From the NCBI GenBank assembly GCA_013388855.1, contig JACAEM010000015.1:1-44355 (forward strand): a stretch of 44,355 nucleotides of DNA. Reading direction: 5' to 3'. This stretch comes from Chloroflexota bacterium. GTDB lineage: Bacteria; Chloroflexota; Anaerolineae; Anaerolineales; Villigracilaceae. The translations under genes were made by a program, and so were the position numbers. The notes under the pieces are model-generated. The model did not search any database. It was not told the origin of the DNA and saw only the letters and a program-made list of their open reading frames with translations. Shown piece after piece: positions 1 to 7,789 of the stretch (positions are counted from its first letter, which is position 1; each line of letters begins with the position of its first letter).

Positions 1-340
<340 letters not shown>

Positions 341-635
341 AAATTTTTCACTCTTGCGAGTGGTTGTTTACGGATTTTTTACTGGATCGACAGAGTTGTT
401 GCTTCCTATCACTGTTCAGTTGTTAAAGTTCGGGTAACAAAGCGGACGGATTTTACTCGCCTCACTTTGGCCTGTCAAGACATCAACAGACGAAAACACC
501 GATGTCATGTGTCTTGCGACATCGGCTCGTCAGACTGCAAAACCAACAGGCTTGTGTCTCTGACTAGAGACTGCTTACTCAGTTTTCAATGATCTGTCAG
601 GGGGACGAGATCTGTATAACTACTGGCGAGTGATG
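341..635 (-). other. rRNA operon leader with processing/antitermination-like elements
   Basis: This is the transcribed leader between the rRNA promoter and 16S; it encodes no convincing protein. Visible structures are a hairpin with 8-bp arms at 499-506 and 518-525, and a 6-bp stem with a 4-nt loop at 556-571. Two short segments resemble each other and boxA-type antitermination sites: read on the minus strand, ATTGAAAACTGAG (about 579-593) and CTTTAACAACTGAACAG (about 412-429). The boxA assignment is inference from resemblance to TTTGAAAACT-type boxA sequences. The hairpins could be RNase III or antitermination structures. Confidence 0.5.
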
Positions 636-663
636 ATTATATGCTTTTCGCCGACTTTGTCAA
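636..663 (-). promoter_or_regulatory. rRNA operon promoter
   Basis: On the minus strand a perfect -35 hexamer TTGACA (658-663) and a perfect -10 hexamer TATAAT (636-641) are separated by 16 bp. This is the strongest housekeeping-sigma promoter in the window. It points at the 16S gene, with predicted initiation near 629. Confidence 0.85.
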
Positions 664-678
664 TAGGTCATCAGACAA

Positions 679-1947
679 TTAAACCTTAAAAAATCGCCGG
701 GGTTTCCAGGTGGATGTATACGTCTCAATCAGTGTCACAGCGTTTCCCACCCCATCTTCGCTTCGTATTTTTTGACTGACGATCTCGGCATGCATACGAA
801 GCGCGTCGGACTCCGTTTCACGGATTGCGCGGCTTAGCCTATTCACTGAAAGGTCTTTCACAAGAATGGGTTTGGGTCCCGCACCGACCGCGTGAACTCT
901 TCCTCCCCAAAATGGTTGATCCGCGGTAAACGGTACAACAATATTCGGTATTCCGGCCCGCAACCCCGCGGATGTTGTCCCTGCTCCACCATGGTGGACG
1001 ATCAGGCAGCAACGCGGCAACAGCCAGTCATGAGGCACCGCATCAAGATAAAGTAAGTCGTTTGATGGTGAGTATTTTACATTCCCCCACCCGGAAAGGA
1101 TGATCCCGCGTTGACCAGTCTGTTCCAAGGCTTCACGTACAATGTGATCGATCTTCTCTGCTTCCCGATGGACCATGCTTCCAAATGAAATACAAATGGG
1201 AGGTTTGCCTGATTCGAGGAAGTCTTGTAATTCGACGGGAGGTCGATACAGAGTATCCATGTCAAAAAGGAAATATCCTGTCACATGGACATTCAACATC
1301 CAGTCGCTCGAGGGGGGCAAAACGGTTGGGCTCCACGCGCACAGAATCGGGGTTAATGGGCGAAGCGGATCGTTGTCAAATGGGAAATACAATTTGCGCT
1401 TGGGGAGTCCCGCACGGCGACGGACTTGTTCATATCCAAACACTGAAGTCCACCACGTTATCTTTTGCGACATCTGATGAGTTAAGCGATTAAGTGATGG
1501 TATCTTCAAATCAGGCAGGGCAATATTGGGATAATCTCCCGTCGGCGTGAACATGGGAAAGGTTTGAATGTGAATATCCGGGATATTCATTTCACGCGCA
1601 AGCGTATGTGCACCAACCACATGTGAAAAGGTATGTATGATGAGATCGGCATCACTGCACGCTTCCTCGGTTTGACGCGCGATATCCGCGCCAATCTCGA
1701 TGGCATGGGTCATCAGTCCGCGCACGATTTTGAGAAAATTGTATCCGGCATCGTTCAAGCGTCGACTCAGGTCTTCAGGGTCGCCGGCCAAAGGGATAAA
1801 TCGAATCCCATACCCCTCGACAAACTCCTTGAAACGCGACGGAGCCGCCAATTTAACGGAATGTCCTTTTGCCATCAGTCCAAGCGAAAGCGGAAGGAAG
1901 GGTTGTACGTCGCCGCGCGAGCCGTAGGTGAGGATGGTGATATTCAT
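679..1947 (-). CDS. GT1-family glycosyltransferase (sterol/macrolide UGT-like)
   Basis: This 422-residue protein has the architecture of GT1 glycosyltransferases that move a sugar from a nucleotide sugar to a small lipophilic acceptor. The N-terminus MNITILTYGSRGDVQPF is the classical acceptor-domain start of sterol/MGT-type enzymes. Near the C-terminus HHGGAGTTSAGLRAGIP, followed by PFTADQPFW, is the nucleotide-sugar-binding signature. I chose the ATG at 1947 because the eight residues upstream (from 1971) are not family-like. The acceptor cannot be told from sequence; glycolipid or carotenoid glycosylation are possibilities only. It follows recR on the same strand after a palindromic gap, and the rRNA promoter lies just downstream. 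Confidence 0.88.
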   Translation of the reverse strand: MNITILTYGSRGDVQPFLPLSLGLMAKGHSVKLAAPSRFKEFVEGYGIRFIPLAGDPEDLSRRLNDAGYNFLKIVRGLMTHAIEIGADIARQTEEACSDADLIIHTFSHVVGAHTLAREMNIPDIHIQTFPMFTPTGDYPNIALPDLKIPSLNRLTHQMSQKITWWTSVFGYEQVRRRAGLPKRKLYFPFDNDPLRPLTPILCAWSPTVLPPSSDWMLNVHVTGYFLFDMDTLYRPPVELQDFLESGKPPICISFGSMVHREAEKIDHIVREALEQTGQRGIILSGWGNVKYSPSNDLLYLDAVPHDWLLPRCCLIVHHGGAGTTSAGLRAGIPNIVVPFTADQPFWGGRVHAVGAGPKPILVKDLSVNRLSRAIRETESDALRMHAEIVSQKIRSEDGVGNAVTLIETYTSTWKPRRFFKV

Positions 1948-1954
1948 AAAAAAG

Positions 1955-1984
1955 ACCTGACAGGCTTTCAAAGGACTGCCAGGT
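1955..1984 (-). repeat. Small palindromic intergenic repeat (ACCTG...CAGGT type)
   Basis: Arms ACCTGACAG (1955-1963) and CTGCCAGGT (1976-1984) are inverted repeats with one mismatch. The element fills the 46-bp gap between recR and the glycosyltransferase. It shares the CAGGTTTSGAA core with the elements at 2609 and 12724, so it may be a third member of that family. Confidence 0.55.
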
Positions 1985-1993
1985 TTCGAATCC

Positions 1994-2599
1994 TTAACGC
2001 ATCTCTTGTCTTCCCGATAATGCCTTCAACAGTGTATTCTGGTCCGCATATTCGAGATCGCCGCCCATCGGAAGTCCCCGGGCAAGACGCGTAACATGTA
2101 CGCCAAATGGTTTCAACTGATTTTGCAGATATAACGCCGTCGCATCACCTTCCATGCTGGGGTTGGTCGCAATGATGACTTCCTTCAATTCTCCACTTGC
2201 CACGCGCGCAATCAATTGCTTGATTTTCAAATCGTCGGGGCCGATGCCTTCGATGGGGGATAACACGCCTTGCAAAACGTGATATTTGCCTTGAAACCCT
2301 CCTGTGCGTTCCAAAGCCAGCACATCCAGCGCTTCTTCAACCACACAAATGATACTGCCATCCCGCCGCGTGGATTCACAAATCTCACAACGTTCGCGTC
2401 CTGCATCCGTGATATTGAAACATTCCTGACAAAATGCTGTATTCTTTTTGAGGTTCGCCAAGGCAAGTGCCAAGTCGTCCGAGACATCATCAGTGGCGCG
2501 CAAGAGATAAAACGCCAGCCGCGAAGCAGACTTGGGACCGATGCCCGGCAGGCGCTCGAGGGCGTTGATCAATGACTGAATAGACTCGGGTAATAACAT
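1994..2599 (-). CDS. recR: Recombination mediator protein RecR
   Basis: RecR (201 residues, the normal family length) works with RecF/RecO to load RecA on gapped DNA. All family modules are visible in order: the helix-hairpin-helix with LPGIGPKSASRLAFYLL near the N-terminus, a four-cysteine zinc finger (CQECF...CEIC) around residues 55-75, and a Toprim domain beginning ICVVEEALDVLALE. The start at ATG 2599 gives the canonical MLLPESIQSLI beginning; a longer reading from 2674 would run through the palindromic repeat at 2609-2652 and into ybaB. The order dnaX-ybaB-recR is one of the most conserved bacterial gene strings. Confidence 0.97.
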   Translation of the reverse strand: MLLPESIQSLINALERLPGIGPKSASRLAFYLLRATDDVSDDLALALANLKKNTAFCQECFNITDAGRERCEICESTRRDGSIICVVEEALDVLALERTGGFQGKYHVLQGVLSPIEGIGPDDLKIKQLIARVASGELKEVIIATNPSMEGDATALYLQNQLKPFGVHVTRLARGLPMGGDLEYADQNTLLKALSGRQEMR

Positions 2600-2608
2600 A
2601 AGTTTCGA

Positions 2609-2652
2609 AAGTTGGCAGGTTTGAACGTTCAGACGTTTCAACCTGTAAACTT
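2609..2652 (-). repeat. Nested palindromic intergenic repeat, recR-proximal copy
   Basis: The arms nest symmetrically: AAGTT (2609-2613) with AACTT (2648-2652), CAGGTT (2616-2621) with AACCTG (2640-2645), and an inner TGAACGT/ACGTTTCA pair. The sequence shares GTTGGCAGGTTYGAA and ACTTGYAAACTA with the element at 12724-12783. It lies 9 bp upstream of the recR start codon. It may act as an RNA hairpin between ybaB and recR or be a mobile palindromic element. Confidence 0.75.
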
Positions 2653-2657
2653 GTAAA

Positions 2658-2981
2658 CTAGAAGGGAAGCCCACCCGCCAGCGGACCCATCAACTTTTGT
2701 TGAAGTTCGCGCGATTGATCGAGCGCCATATTCACTGCGGATAAAACCATATCCTGCAACATTTCAGCATCGGCATCTTTCATGAAATCCGGCGAGATTT
2801 CAACCGATTTACACTTCTGATCGCCCGTCATCACAACCTTGATCGCGCCGCCGCCCGCTGTAGCAGTGACGGTCTCCTCGGCGAGTTTCGCCTGCGCCTC
2901 TTCCATTTGTTTTTGCAGGCGCTGCAACTGTTGCATCATCCCCCCGCCCATTTGTGGTCCTTTGTTGAATCCTTTAGCCAT
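2658..2981 (-). CDS. YbaB/EbfC family nucleoid-associated protein
   Basis: This 107-residue protein matches the small YbaB/EbfC DNA-binding family. It has a Gly/Met-rich N-terminus, then the amphipathic helix MQQLQRLQKQMEEAQAKLAEE, then the β-hairpin core with GGGAIKVVMTGDQKCKSVEI and a C-terminal helix ending in the usual LMGPLAGGLPF-like tail. Members form dimeric tweezers that bind DNA non-specifically. The start at 2981 has an AGGAGT ribosome-binding site 7 nt upstream. It sits between dnaX and recR, the standard location. Confidence 0.95.
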   Translation of the reverse strand: MAKGFNKGPQMGGGMMQQLQRLQKQMEEAQAKLAEETVTATAGGGAIKVVMTGDQKCKSVEISPDFMKDADAEMLQDMVLSAVNMALDQSRELQQKLMGPLAGGLPF

Positions 2982-3003
2982 TTGATACTCCTAATTACAT
3001 TCC

Positions 3004-3088
3004 GTTATTGCGAGGAACGCTTTTTGCGATGAAGCAATCTTCAACAAATAAGGGGATTGCTTCGCTCCTTACAGTCGCTCGCAATGAC
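3004..3088. repeat. GTCATT-type palindromic repeat (terminal inverted repeats)
   Basis: The ends GTTATTGCGAG (about 3004-3014) and CTCGCAATGAC (about 3078-3088) form imperfect terminal inverted repeats (10 of 11). An inner pair GAAGCAATC (3031-3039) and GATTGCTTC (about 3055-3063) is also inverted. The layout matches the 87-bp element at 29746-29832 (GTCATTCTGAG ends with inner GAAGAAT/ATTCTTC), so both look like variants of one non-autonomous palindromic repeat family. It occupies almost all of the dnaX-ybaB gap. Confidence 0.75.
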
Positions 3089-3097
3089 ATGTAAAAA

Positions 3098-4678
3098 CTA
3101 ATCTTGCATATCCACAATCTCGCCGCCGTGCTGAATGGCAGTTGCCACCATACCGTCCTGCGCTACGTTCGACGGGATCCTGCCTTTGGCACTCGTCACG
3201 ACACATCGGATGTTCACATCCACGCCGAATTGGTCCTTGATCAACTTCCGGATCGTTTCAATCTGGTCGGGCTTGTCGATCTTTGAGACCAGCACGTCGC
3301 TTGCCAAACCCAAAATCAACGTGTCGCCTTGTACATCGATCATTTTGACCGAGTTCATCAACGCCGAAAGATTTGCCTGCGACTTTGGCAAGGTGGTGGA
3401 CATCGGTTTCCATGCCTTGATGACATCGCCCGCATTGAGGACATTCTTCTCGACAGGAAGCGGCGCTTCAAATTCCGCCTTGGGCTTGGATTCCGTTTGT
3501 GGAACGGAAACAGGCTTGCCCTGAGCGGAGCCGAGGGGCTGAGGTTTGGGCCGAACCGGCGCCCCCCGCGGGGATGATACGGTGATAGGCTGTGATTCGG
3601 CCGGGGCATCGAGCACTTCCGCCAAGGCAAGTTCCAGACTCAAAGAGGGCTGCCAGCCGCCGCGCAAATCCGTCGCAGCGTTGTTAAAAGCTTTCATCAT
3701 CCGCAAAACATCGCTCGTGGTGAAGGACTTGGCGTGCGCCTGCATCTGTTTTTTGACATCCGCCGTGGCTTCGACCTGATTGATGTTGCCCATTTGAATG
3801 AGCATCAACCCGCGCAGATATTCGACGATTTGACGCGCCAGCGAGCGCGGATCGGCTCCGGCGTCAAGCGCCTTGTGAATGGACTCGAGACCATGTGCGG
3901 GGTCGTGATCGTTGATTGCGTCGAGTACATCAAGCACCGATTGACTCGTGGCTGTGCCAAGAACCGTTTGAGCAAGGGCAAGCGTAATGCGATCGCCGGT
4001 GGACGAAAGCTGGTCGAGCAAAGATTGCGCATCGCGCATCCCGCCTGCAGATTGGCGCGCGATCTGGATGAGCGCATCGTCATCCGCCTGAATGTTCTCG
4101 GCTTTGACGATCTTCTTCAGGTTGTTGACAATTTCGTCCACGGGCACGCGGCGGAACTCATGTCGTTGACAACGCGAGAGGACGGTGGCGGGAATCTTGT
4201 GAATCTCGGTGGTAGCAAGAACGAAGATGGCATGCGGCGGCGGTTCTTCGAGTGTTTTGAGCAGGGCGTTGAACGCCGCCGTTGAAAGCATGTGGACTTC
4301 GTCAATGATGTATATTTTGTACCTACCCTGCGAGGGCGAGAAGTTAATTTTGTCGCGCAGGTCACGGACATCATCCACGCTGGTGTTGGATGCGGCGTCA
4401 ATTTCGATGAGGTCGAGGAAGCGGTTTTCGTTGACGGCTTTGCAGTGTTCGCACTCGTTGCAGGGACGTTTCGTCGGGTTGGGGTTCGTGCAATTGACCG
4501 CCTTCGCCAAGAGACGCGCCAGCGTGGTTTTGCCCGTCCCGCGCGAACCGGCGAAGAGGTATGCATGGGCAACGCGATCCGCCGCGATAGCGTTCTTAAG
4601 CGTCGTAACGACATGATCCTGTCCCACGACAGCGTCCCATGATTGAGGTCGATATTTTCGGTAGAGGGCTTGGGTCAT
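3098..4678 (-). CDS. dnaX: DNA polymerase III subunit gamma/tau
   Basis: DnaX (526 residues) is the clamp-loader ATPase that opens the β clamp and links polymerase cores. Visible are Walker A GSRGTGKT (44-51), the structural zinc cysteines C63, C73, C76, C79, Walker B IDEVHM (125-130), LEEPP, and sensor 1 ATTEIHKIP with the arginine-finger SRC motif. After about residue 365 there is a Pro-rich linker and a tau-like C-terminal domain. The linker contains PLGSAQGK, encoded by a stretch resembling a dispersed repeat (see findings). No obvious slippery A-run for gamma frameshifting was noticed. The start at ATG 4678 gives the canonical MTQALYRKYRP. Confidence 0.97.
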   Translation of the reverse strand: MTQALYRKYRPQSWDAVVGQDHVVTTLKNAIAADRVAHAYLFAGSRGTGKTTLARLLAKAVNCTNPNPTKRPCNECEHCKAVNENRFLDLIEIDAASNTSVDDVRDLRDKINFSPSQGRYKIYIIDEVHMLSTAAFNALLKTLEEPPPHAIFVLATTEIHKIPATVLSRCQRHEFRRVPVDEIVNNLKKIVKAENIQADDDALIQIARQSAGGMRDAQSLLDQLSSTGDRITLALAQTVLGTATSQSVLDVLDAINDHDPAHGLESIHKALDAGADPRSLARQIVEYLRGLMLIQMGNINQVEATADVKKQMQAHAKSFTTSDVLRMMKAFNNAATDLRGGWQPSLSLELALAEVLDAPAESQPITVSSPRGAPVRPKPQPLGSAQGKPVSVPQTESKPKAEFEAPLPVEKNVLNAGDVIKAWKPMSTTLPKSQANLSALMNSVKMIDVQGDTLILGLASDVLVSKIDKPDQIETIRKLIKDQFGVDVNIRCVVTSAKGRIPSNVAQDGMVATAIQHGGEIVDMQD

Positions 4679-4699
4679 GTTGGTAATTGGTAATTGGAA

Positions 4700-5197
4700 T
4701 CACGGAACACGATACACCGCACGGACATTTCCGCTCGGGTCAAGCAGTTGCGCTTCTTCGCCTGATTGCCAGACCGGGTCGGTTTCGCCCCAGTATAGGT
4801 CAATGACGGTGTTCATCCCGGCAATGGTATGGATTTGCACCGCGCCGCTGCTGTTGAGCGTCAGATTTGGGAAGGTGAATCGATTTCCATCCGCGTCCTT
4901 CAACTGCCAGCCTGCCAGATTCAACGGTTCCGTCCCGGCATTGCGGACAACCACCCACTCGGCGTTCAACGTTCCGGCGCCAATCACACTCACAATCTCC
5001 ACCGGGATGTCGATATTCGGGTTGAACGTCGCGACCGGTACACCGCTTCCCTGGGAGTTGACCGGCGCAACAGACTGAACAGCGGACTGGCTCACCGAGC
5101 GATAATTCCGGTCATACCAGAACAGGATCGCGCCTGTCACACAGGCTGAAACAAAAACGTTGAGAAGCAGGTAAAAGACGAGCCTTCGGCGATCCAT
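4700..5197 (-). CDS. Membrane-anchored lamin-tail domain (LTD) protein
   Basis: The ATG at 5197 gives a 165-residue protein: a short basic N-terminus (MDRRR), one membrane segment (LVFYLLLNVFVSACVTGAIL), a linker, then an Ig-like lamin-tail fold. The LTD signature is seen in ISVIGAGTLNAEWVVVRNAG, followed by LAGWQLKDADGNRFTFP. Bacterial LTDs are usually extracellular and attached to surface enzymes; here the domain stands alone, outside the membrane. A -10-like TATGAT (5207-5212) lies 9 nt before the start, so the leader may be very short. Its specific role is unknown. Confidence 0.8.
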   Translation of the reverse strand: MDRRRLVFYLLLNVFVSACVTGAILFWYDRNYRSVSQSAVQSVAPVNSQGSGVPVATFNPNIDIPVEIVSVIGAGTLNAEWVVVRNAGTEPLNLAGWQLKDADGNRFTFPNLTLNSSGAVQIHTIAGMNTVIDLYWGETDPVWQSGEEAQLLDPSGNVRAVYRVP

Positions 5198-5237
5198 TGT
5201 GGTCGAATCATAGCACAGAATTTCGCCAATTGAAATC

Positions 5238-5266
5238 AAAATCCCGCGCTCTTTCGAACGCGGGAT
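5238..5266 (-). terminator. Rho-independent terminator of the 5283 lipoprotein gene
   Basis: An 8-bp perfect stem ATCCCGCG (5241-5248) / CGCGGGAT (5259-5266) with a 10-nt loop is followed on the minus strand by TTTGATTT. It lies 16 nt past the stop codon of the lipoprotein gene and upstream of the LTD gene. Confidence 0.75.
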
Positions 5267-5282
5267 CTGTAATTTAAGCAAC

Positions 5283-5939
5283 CTACTGTTGAAGTTTAGT
5301 CACCACGAAATCATCGAAGGTCACATTGGCGGAGGAAACCTCTTCGCCGCTCCACGTCAGCAGCCCAACACTGCCAGCCGTGTAAGAGGTATCAGACACG
5401 GACGCGATCTGCTGTCCATCCACGTACAAAGTCAGGGTCCCTGTACCGCAATCCGCGCCGACACGATACGAAGCCGCGTTCTGGGCAATCAGGTCTGAAG
5501 CCGCCCACTGGTCATCGTTGGTGAGAAAAACGTCGGATTGAGCCAGCGCCGCCTTTGCAATGGCATACTCGCCGGCGGGAGTCACCGCGAGATAATAAAA
5601 AGAATCGCTCACCGTCTGTTGATGACAAAGGATGCCAAAGGCGGTCGTGGGATGAGTGTCATTATTCTTTACCGTCACCTCGATGTGGATGTTCTCATAA
5701 CTTTCAGTGTTGGGCGTACTCCAGACAAAATAATTATCGGTGAAGATCTGCATCTGCAACCCCCCATCGGCATACTCGATGGAACTGCTGGTGTCCGTAC
5801 CCGTCCCCCAAGTGCTGCCGCCCTCGAAATCGTCCTCCAACACCGGGCCGTTTCCCGGCAGGACAGACAGGGCGCTGCATCCCAGGGATGCAATTGCCAA
5901 TGCCATGATCGCGAATAAAAAATTGTACCTGACTCTCAT
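5283..5939 (-). CDS. Secreted lipoprotein with LamG/DUF1080-like β-sandwich
   Basis: The ATG at 5939 follows an AGGAG site and gives 218 residues. The N-terminus MRVRYNFLFAIMALAIASLGC is a lipoprotein signal with lipidated Cys21. The rest has the rhythm of a concanavalin-like β-sandwich of the kind seen in DUF1080 and family-16-type carbohydrate-binding proteins: DDFEGGSTWGTG, the FYYLAVTPAGEY strand pair, LTLYVDGQQIASVSD, and the terminal VTFDDFVVTKL. These domains commonly bind polysaccharide, but no ligand can be assigned. It is monocistronic, with its own promoter (5974-6001) and terminator (5238-5266). Confidence 0.8.
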   Translation of the reverse strand: MRVRYNFLFAIMALAIASLGCSALSVLPGNGPVLEDDFEGGSTWGTGTDTSSSIEYADGGLQMQIFTDNYFVWSTPNTESYENIHIEVTVKNNDTHPTTAFGILCHQQTVSDSFYYLAVTPAGEYAIAKAALAQSDVFLTNDDQWAASDLIAQNAASYRVGADCGTGTLTLYVDGQQIASVSDTSYTAGSVGLLTWSGEEVSSANVTFDDFVVTKLQQ

Positions 5940-5973
5940 CTCCACTTCTCCTTTATCGAATTGATAGATGGGA

Positions 5974-6001
5974 ATTTTATTCTCAATCAGTAAAAATACA
6001 A
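5974..6001 (-). promoter_or_regulatory. Promoter of the 5283 lipoprotein gene
   Basis: On the minus strand TTGTAT (5996-6001) and TAAAAT (5974-5979) are separated by 16 bp, 34 bp upstream of the ATG at 5939. This is a plausible housekeeping-sigma promoter in the gap after prmA. Confidence 0.5.
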
Positions 6002-6036
6002 TCGAACTTACGGGTCACTTGGGCGACTCTGCGGCG

Positions 6037-6984
6037 TCAGCGACTCATCGTCAGCGCAACCCAGTCCCCCATCTGCCTGCGCTTGCTCATGCTGAGACCC
6101 TTAGCCTGTCCCGCTTCGATGACATTTTGTTCCTGCTCTTGCAGAATCCCGCTCAAGATGAGCGCGCCATTCTCCTCGATGAGGTCCGCGAGTCCCGCGT
6201 CAAACAGGCGGACGATCACCGGCGCCAGGATGTTTGCAACCACCAGCGGCGCTTTGCGAAACGGGAATTTACCGTCGCGAATCTCCTGCACCGATCCCAG
6301 CCCCAAGATCAGTTCATCCCCTATTCCATTCGCATTTGCGTTTTCACGCGAATTCTTCACGGATTCGGCATCGATGTCCACGCCAAGGACGACTCTGGCT
6401 CCCAGTTTGAGCGCGGCAATGGAGAGGATGCCGGAGCCACAGCCGACATCAATACAGGAAAGAGGAAAGAGGAAAGAAGGAGGGTCTTCTTTCCTCTTTC
6501 CTCTTTCTTCGATGACCTCCTCAATCAACTCAAGGCAGAGTTGCGTCGTCGGGTGCGTACCCGTTCCAAACGCCATGCCCGGGTCGATACGGATGGCTAT
6601 TCGTTCTGGCTGGGGAGATTCCATCCAGGCGGGGAGGATGAGAAGCCGCTGTCCGATGAGGATTGGCTTGTAGTATTGCTTCCAGGCTTCCATCCAGTTT
6701 TGATCCGCAATCTGCTTGTAAACGGGAGACGGCAGAGGTCGAATCATCCCCAAATAGTACAGCGACTCTTCGAGTTTTTGCCGCGTCTCTTCGATCTGGG
6801 CATTCATCTCCAGATATGCACGGACCGTGATCGGTCCAGTCGGGGTGCCGGCGTCCTCGGCGTCGTTGTATTTCACGCCCTGTTCGGTCATCACCCCGTT
6901 GGGCGCAAAACGTGCGAACACGTCGGCGACCGATTCAGCCAGTTCGCCGTCGACAGTCAGGGAAACTTCAAGCCAGTTCGTCAT
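6037..6984 (-). CDS. prmA: Ribosomal protein L11 methyltransferase PrmA
   Basis: PrmA (315 residues) trimethylates ribosomal protein L11 using S-adenosylmethionine. It has the N-terminal L11-recognition domain, then the class I methyltransferase fold with GMAFGTGTHPTT (136-147), motif I DVGCGSGILSIAA (179-191) and VVANILAPVI. Residues 160-176 (ERGKRKEDPP... to FLFP) are extra compared with the usual spacing before motif I and are encoded by a perfect 22-bp inverted repeat, so they look like an insertion tolerated in a surface loop. The start overlaps the end of the Nudix gene by 17 bp, implying translational coupling. Confidence 0.93.
   Translation of the reverse strand: MTNWLEVSLTVDGELAESVADVFARFAPNGVMTEQGVKYNDAEDAGTPTGPITVRAYLEMNAQIEETRQKLEESLYYLGMIRPLPSPVYKQIADQNWMEAWKQYYKPILIGQRLLILPAWMESPQPERIAIRIDPGMAFGTGTHPTTQLCLELIEEVIEERGKRKEDPPSFLFPLSCIDVGCGSGILSIAALKLGARVVLGVDIDAESVKNSRENANANGIGDELILGLGSVQEIRDGKFPFRKAPLVVANILAPVIVRLFDAGLADLIEENGALILSGILQEQEQNVIEAGQAKGLSMSKRRQMGDWVALTMSR
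6458..6507. repeat. Perfect 22-bp inverted repeat inside prmA
   Basis: The arms at 6458-6479 and 6486-6507 are perfect reverse complements with a 6-nt loop (6480-6485). Each arm is a purine-rich heptamer series, GAAAGAG-GAAAGAG-GAAAGAAG. The element is translated in frame as residues 160-176 of PrmA. Repeats of this kind are normally intergenic. Confidence 0.9.
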
Positions 6985-7438
6985 GGGACACCACTTCGTA
7001 AATTTGTTGTATCAAGCCGACATCCAACGGACGGACATCCGGTAAATTATCCCTCGAAAAATAGCCGTATTCAGACACCTCATCGCTCGGCTGGAATTCG
7101 CCTTCTTTGATTCTGCACAAATAGTACAAGCCGACCCGGTCGGGAGTCCAGGTTTTGGCAAACAGGAATTTTTCGATCTCGATTCTGATCCCTGTTTCCT
7201 CGAACATTTCGCGCACCACTGCATCTTCGGGTCGTTCATTGTAATCGAGGCTGCCGCCCGGCAATCCCCAGGGATGAAAGCGTTGGTAAGTCAATTTGAC
7301 AAGCAGGATTTGCCCGCGCTCGTTAAAGATCACTGCCGCAGAGAATACCTGGAACAATGGACGAATGATGCGGGATGCAGCATTTTGGAGCCATGCAGGA
7401 AACAGTCGCCATATTTTCAACAGAATGGTCTTGGTCAT
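6968..7438 (-). CDS. Nudix hydrolase
   Basis: This 156-residue protein carries a complete Nudix box: GGSLDYNERPEDAVVREMFEETGI fits Gx5Ex7REUxEExGU, with the Mg-binding glutamates present. The family cleaves nucleoside diphosphates linked to another moiety; the substrate here is unknown. The N-terminal 30 residues (WRLFPAWLQNAASRIIRPLF) are hydrophobic/amphipathic and may touch the membrane. The gene starts 9 bp after the DUF190 gene and overlaps prmA by 17 bp, so it belongs to the arsR-CDF-crcB-DUF190-nudix-prmA unit. Confidence 0.93.
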   Translation of the reverse strand: MTKTILLKIWRLFPAWLQNAASRIIRPLFQVFSAAVIFNERGQILLVKLTYQRFHPWGLPGGSLDYNERPEDAVVREMFEETGIRIEIEKFLFAKTWTPDRVGLYYLCRIKEGEFQPSDEVSEYGYFSRDNLPDVRPLDVGLIQQIYEVVSHDELA

Positions 7439-7447
7439 GAAGAACGG

Positions 7448-7786
7448 TTACGGCTCAAAACGATACATCTTGACCTGGGCCTTTTCGATGGTCACCAGTC
7501 CCGCTTTGATATGCGGCTCGATCAATTCGAGGAAATGATCCAGTTTATCCTGCGTGTCCACGATCTCGACGATGATTGGCAGGTCTTCGGAGAGCGTGTC
7601 GAATTTGAAGGTCTGGATCTTTCTGGTGTTGGCGCCGAACCCCATCATGCCCCGCAGGACGGTCGCGCCCGCCATGCCCTGTTCGCGCGCCTGCAAGACG
7701 ATCCATTCGTAGAGCGGTTTGCCCTGGTGTTTATCCGCCTCGCCGATGAAAATACGGAGCAGGGTCCCATCTTTTGGCAGTTGCAT
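7448..7786 (-). CDS. DUF190 family protein (PII-like fold), CrcB partner
   Basis: This 112-residue protein matches DUF190, small ferredoxin-like/PII-like proteins usually encoded beside or fused to the fluoride channel CrcB. Recognisable segments are LRIFIGEADKHQGKPLYEWIV, AGATVLRGMMGFGA and LPIIVEIVDTQDKLDHFL. The start has a strong GGAGGT site, and only 3 bp separate it from crcB. By family context it probably regulates or assists the channel; the mechanism is not established. Confidence 0.93.
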   Translation of the reverse strand: MQLPKDGTLLRIFIGEADKHQGKPLYEWIVLQAREQGMAGATVLRGMMGFGANTRKIQTFKFDTLSEDLPIIVEIVDTQDKLDHFLELIEPHIKAGLVTIEKAQVKMYRFEP

Positions 7787-7789
7787 GGT

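Noticed and set aside
5968-7110. A 380-codon open frame on the plus strand
   Set aside because: It is antisense to prmA and the Nudix gene, both of which have intact catalytic motifs; the frame lacks family features.
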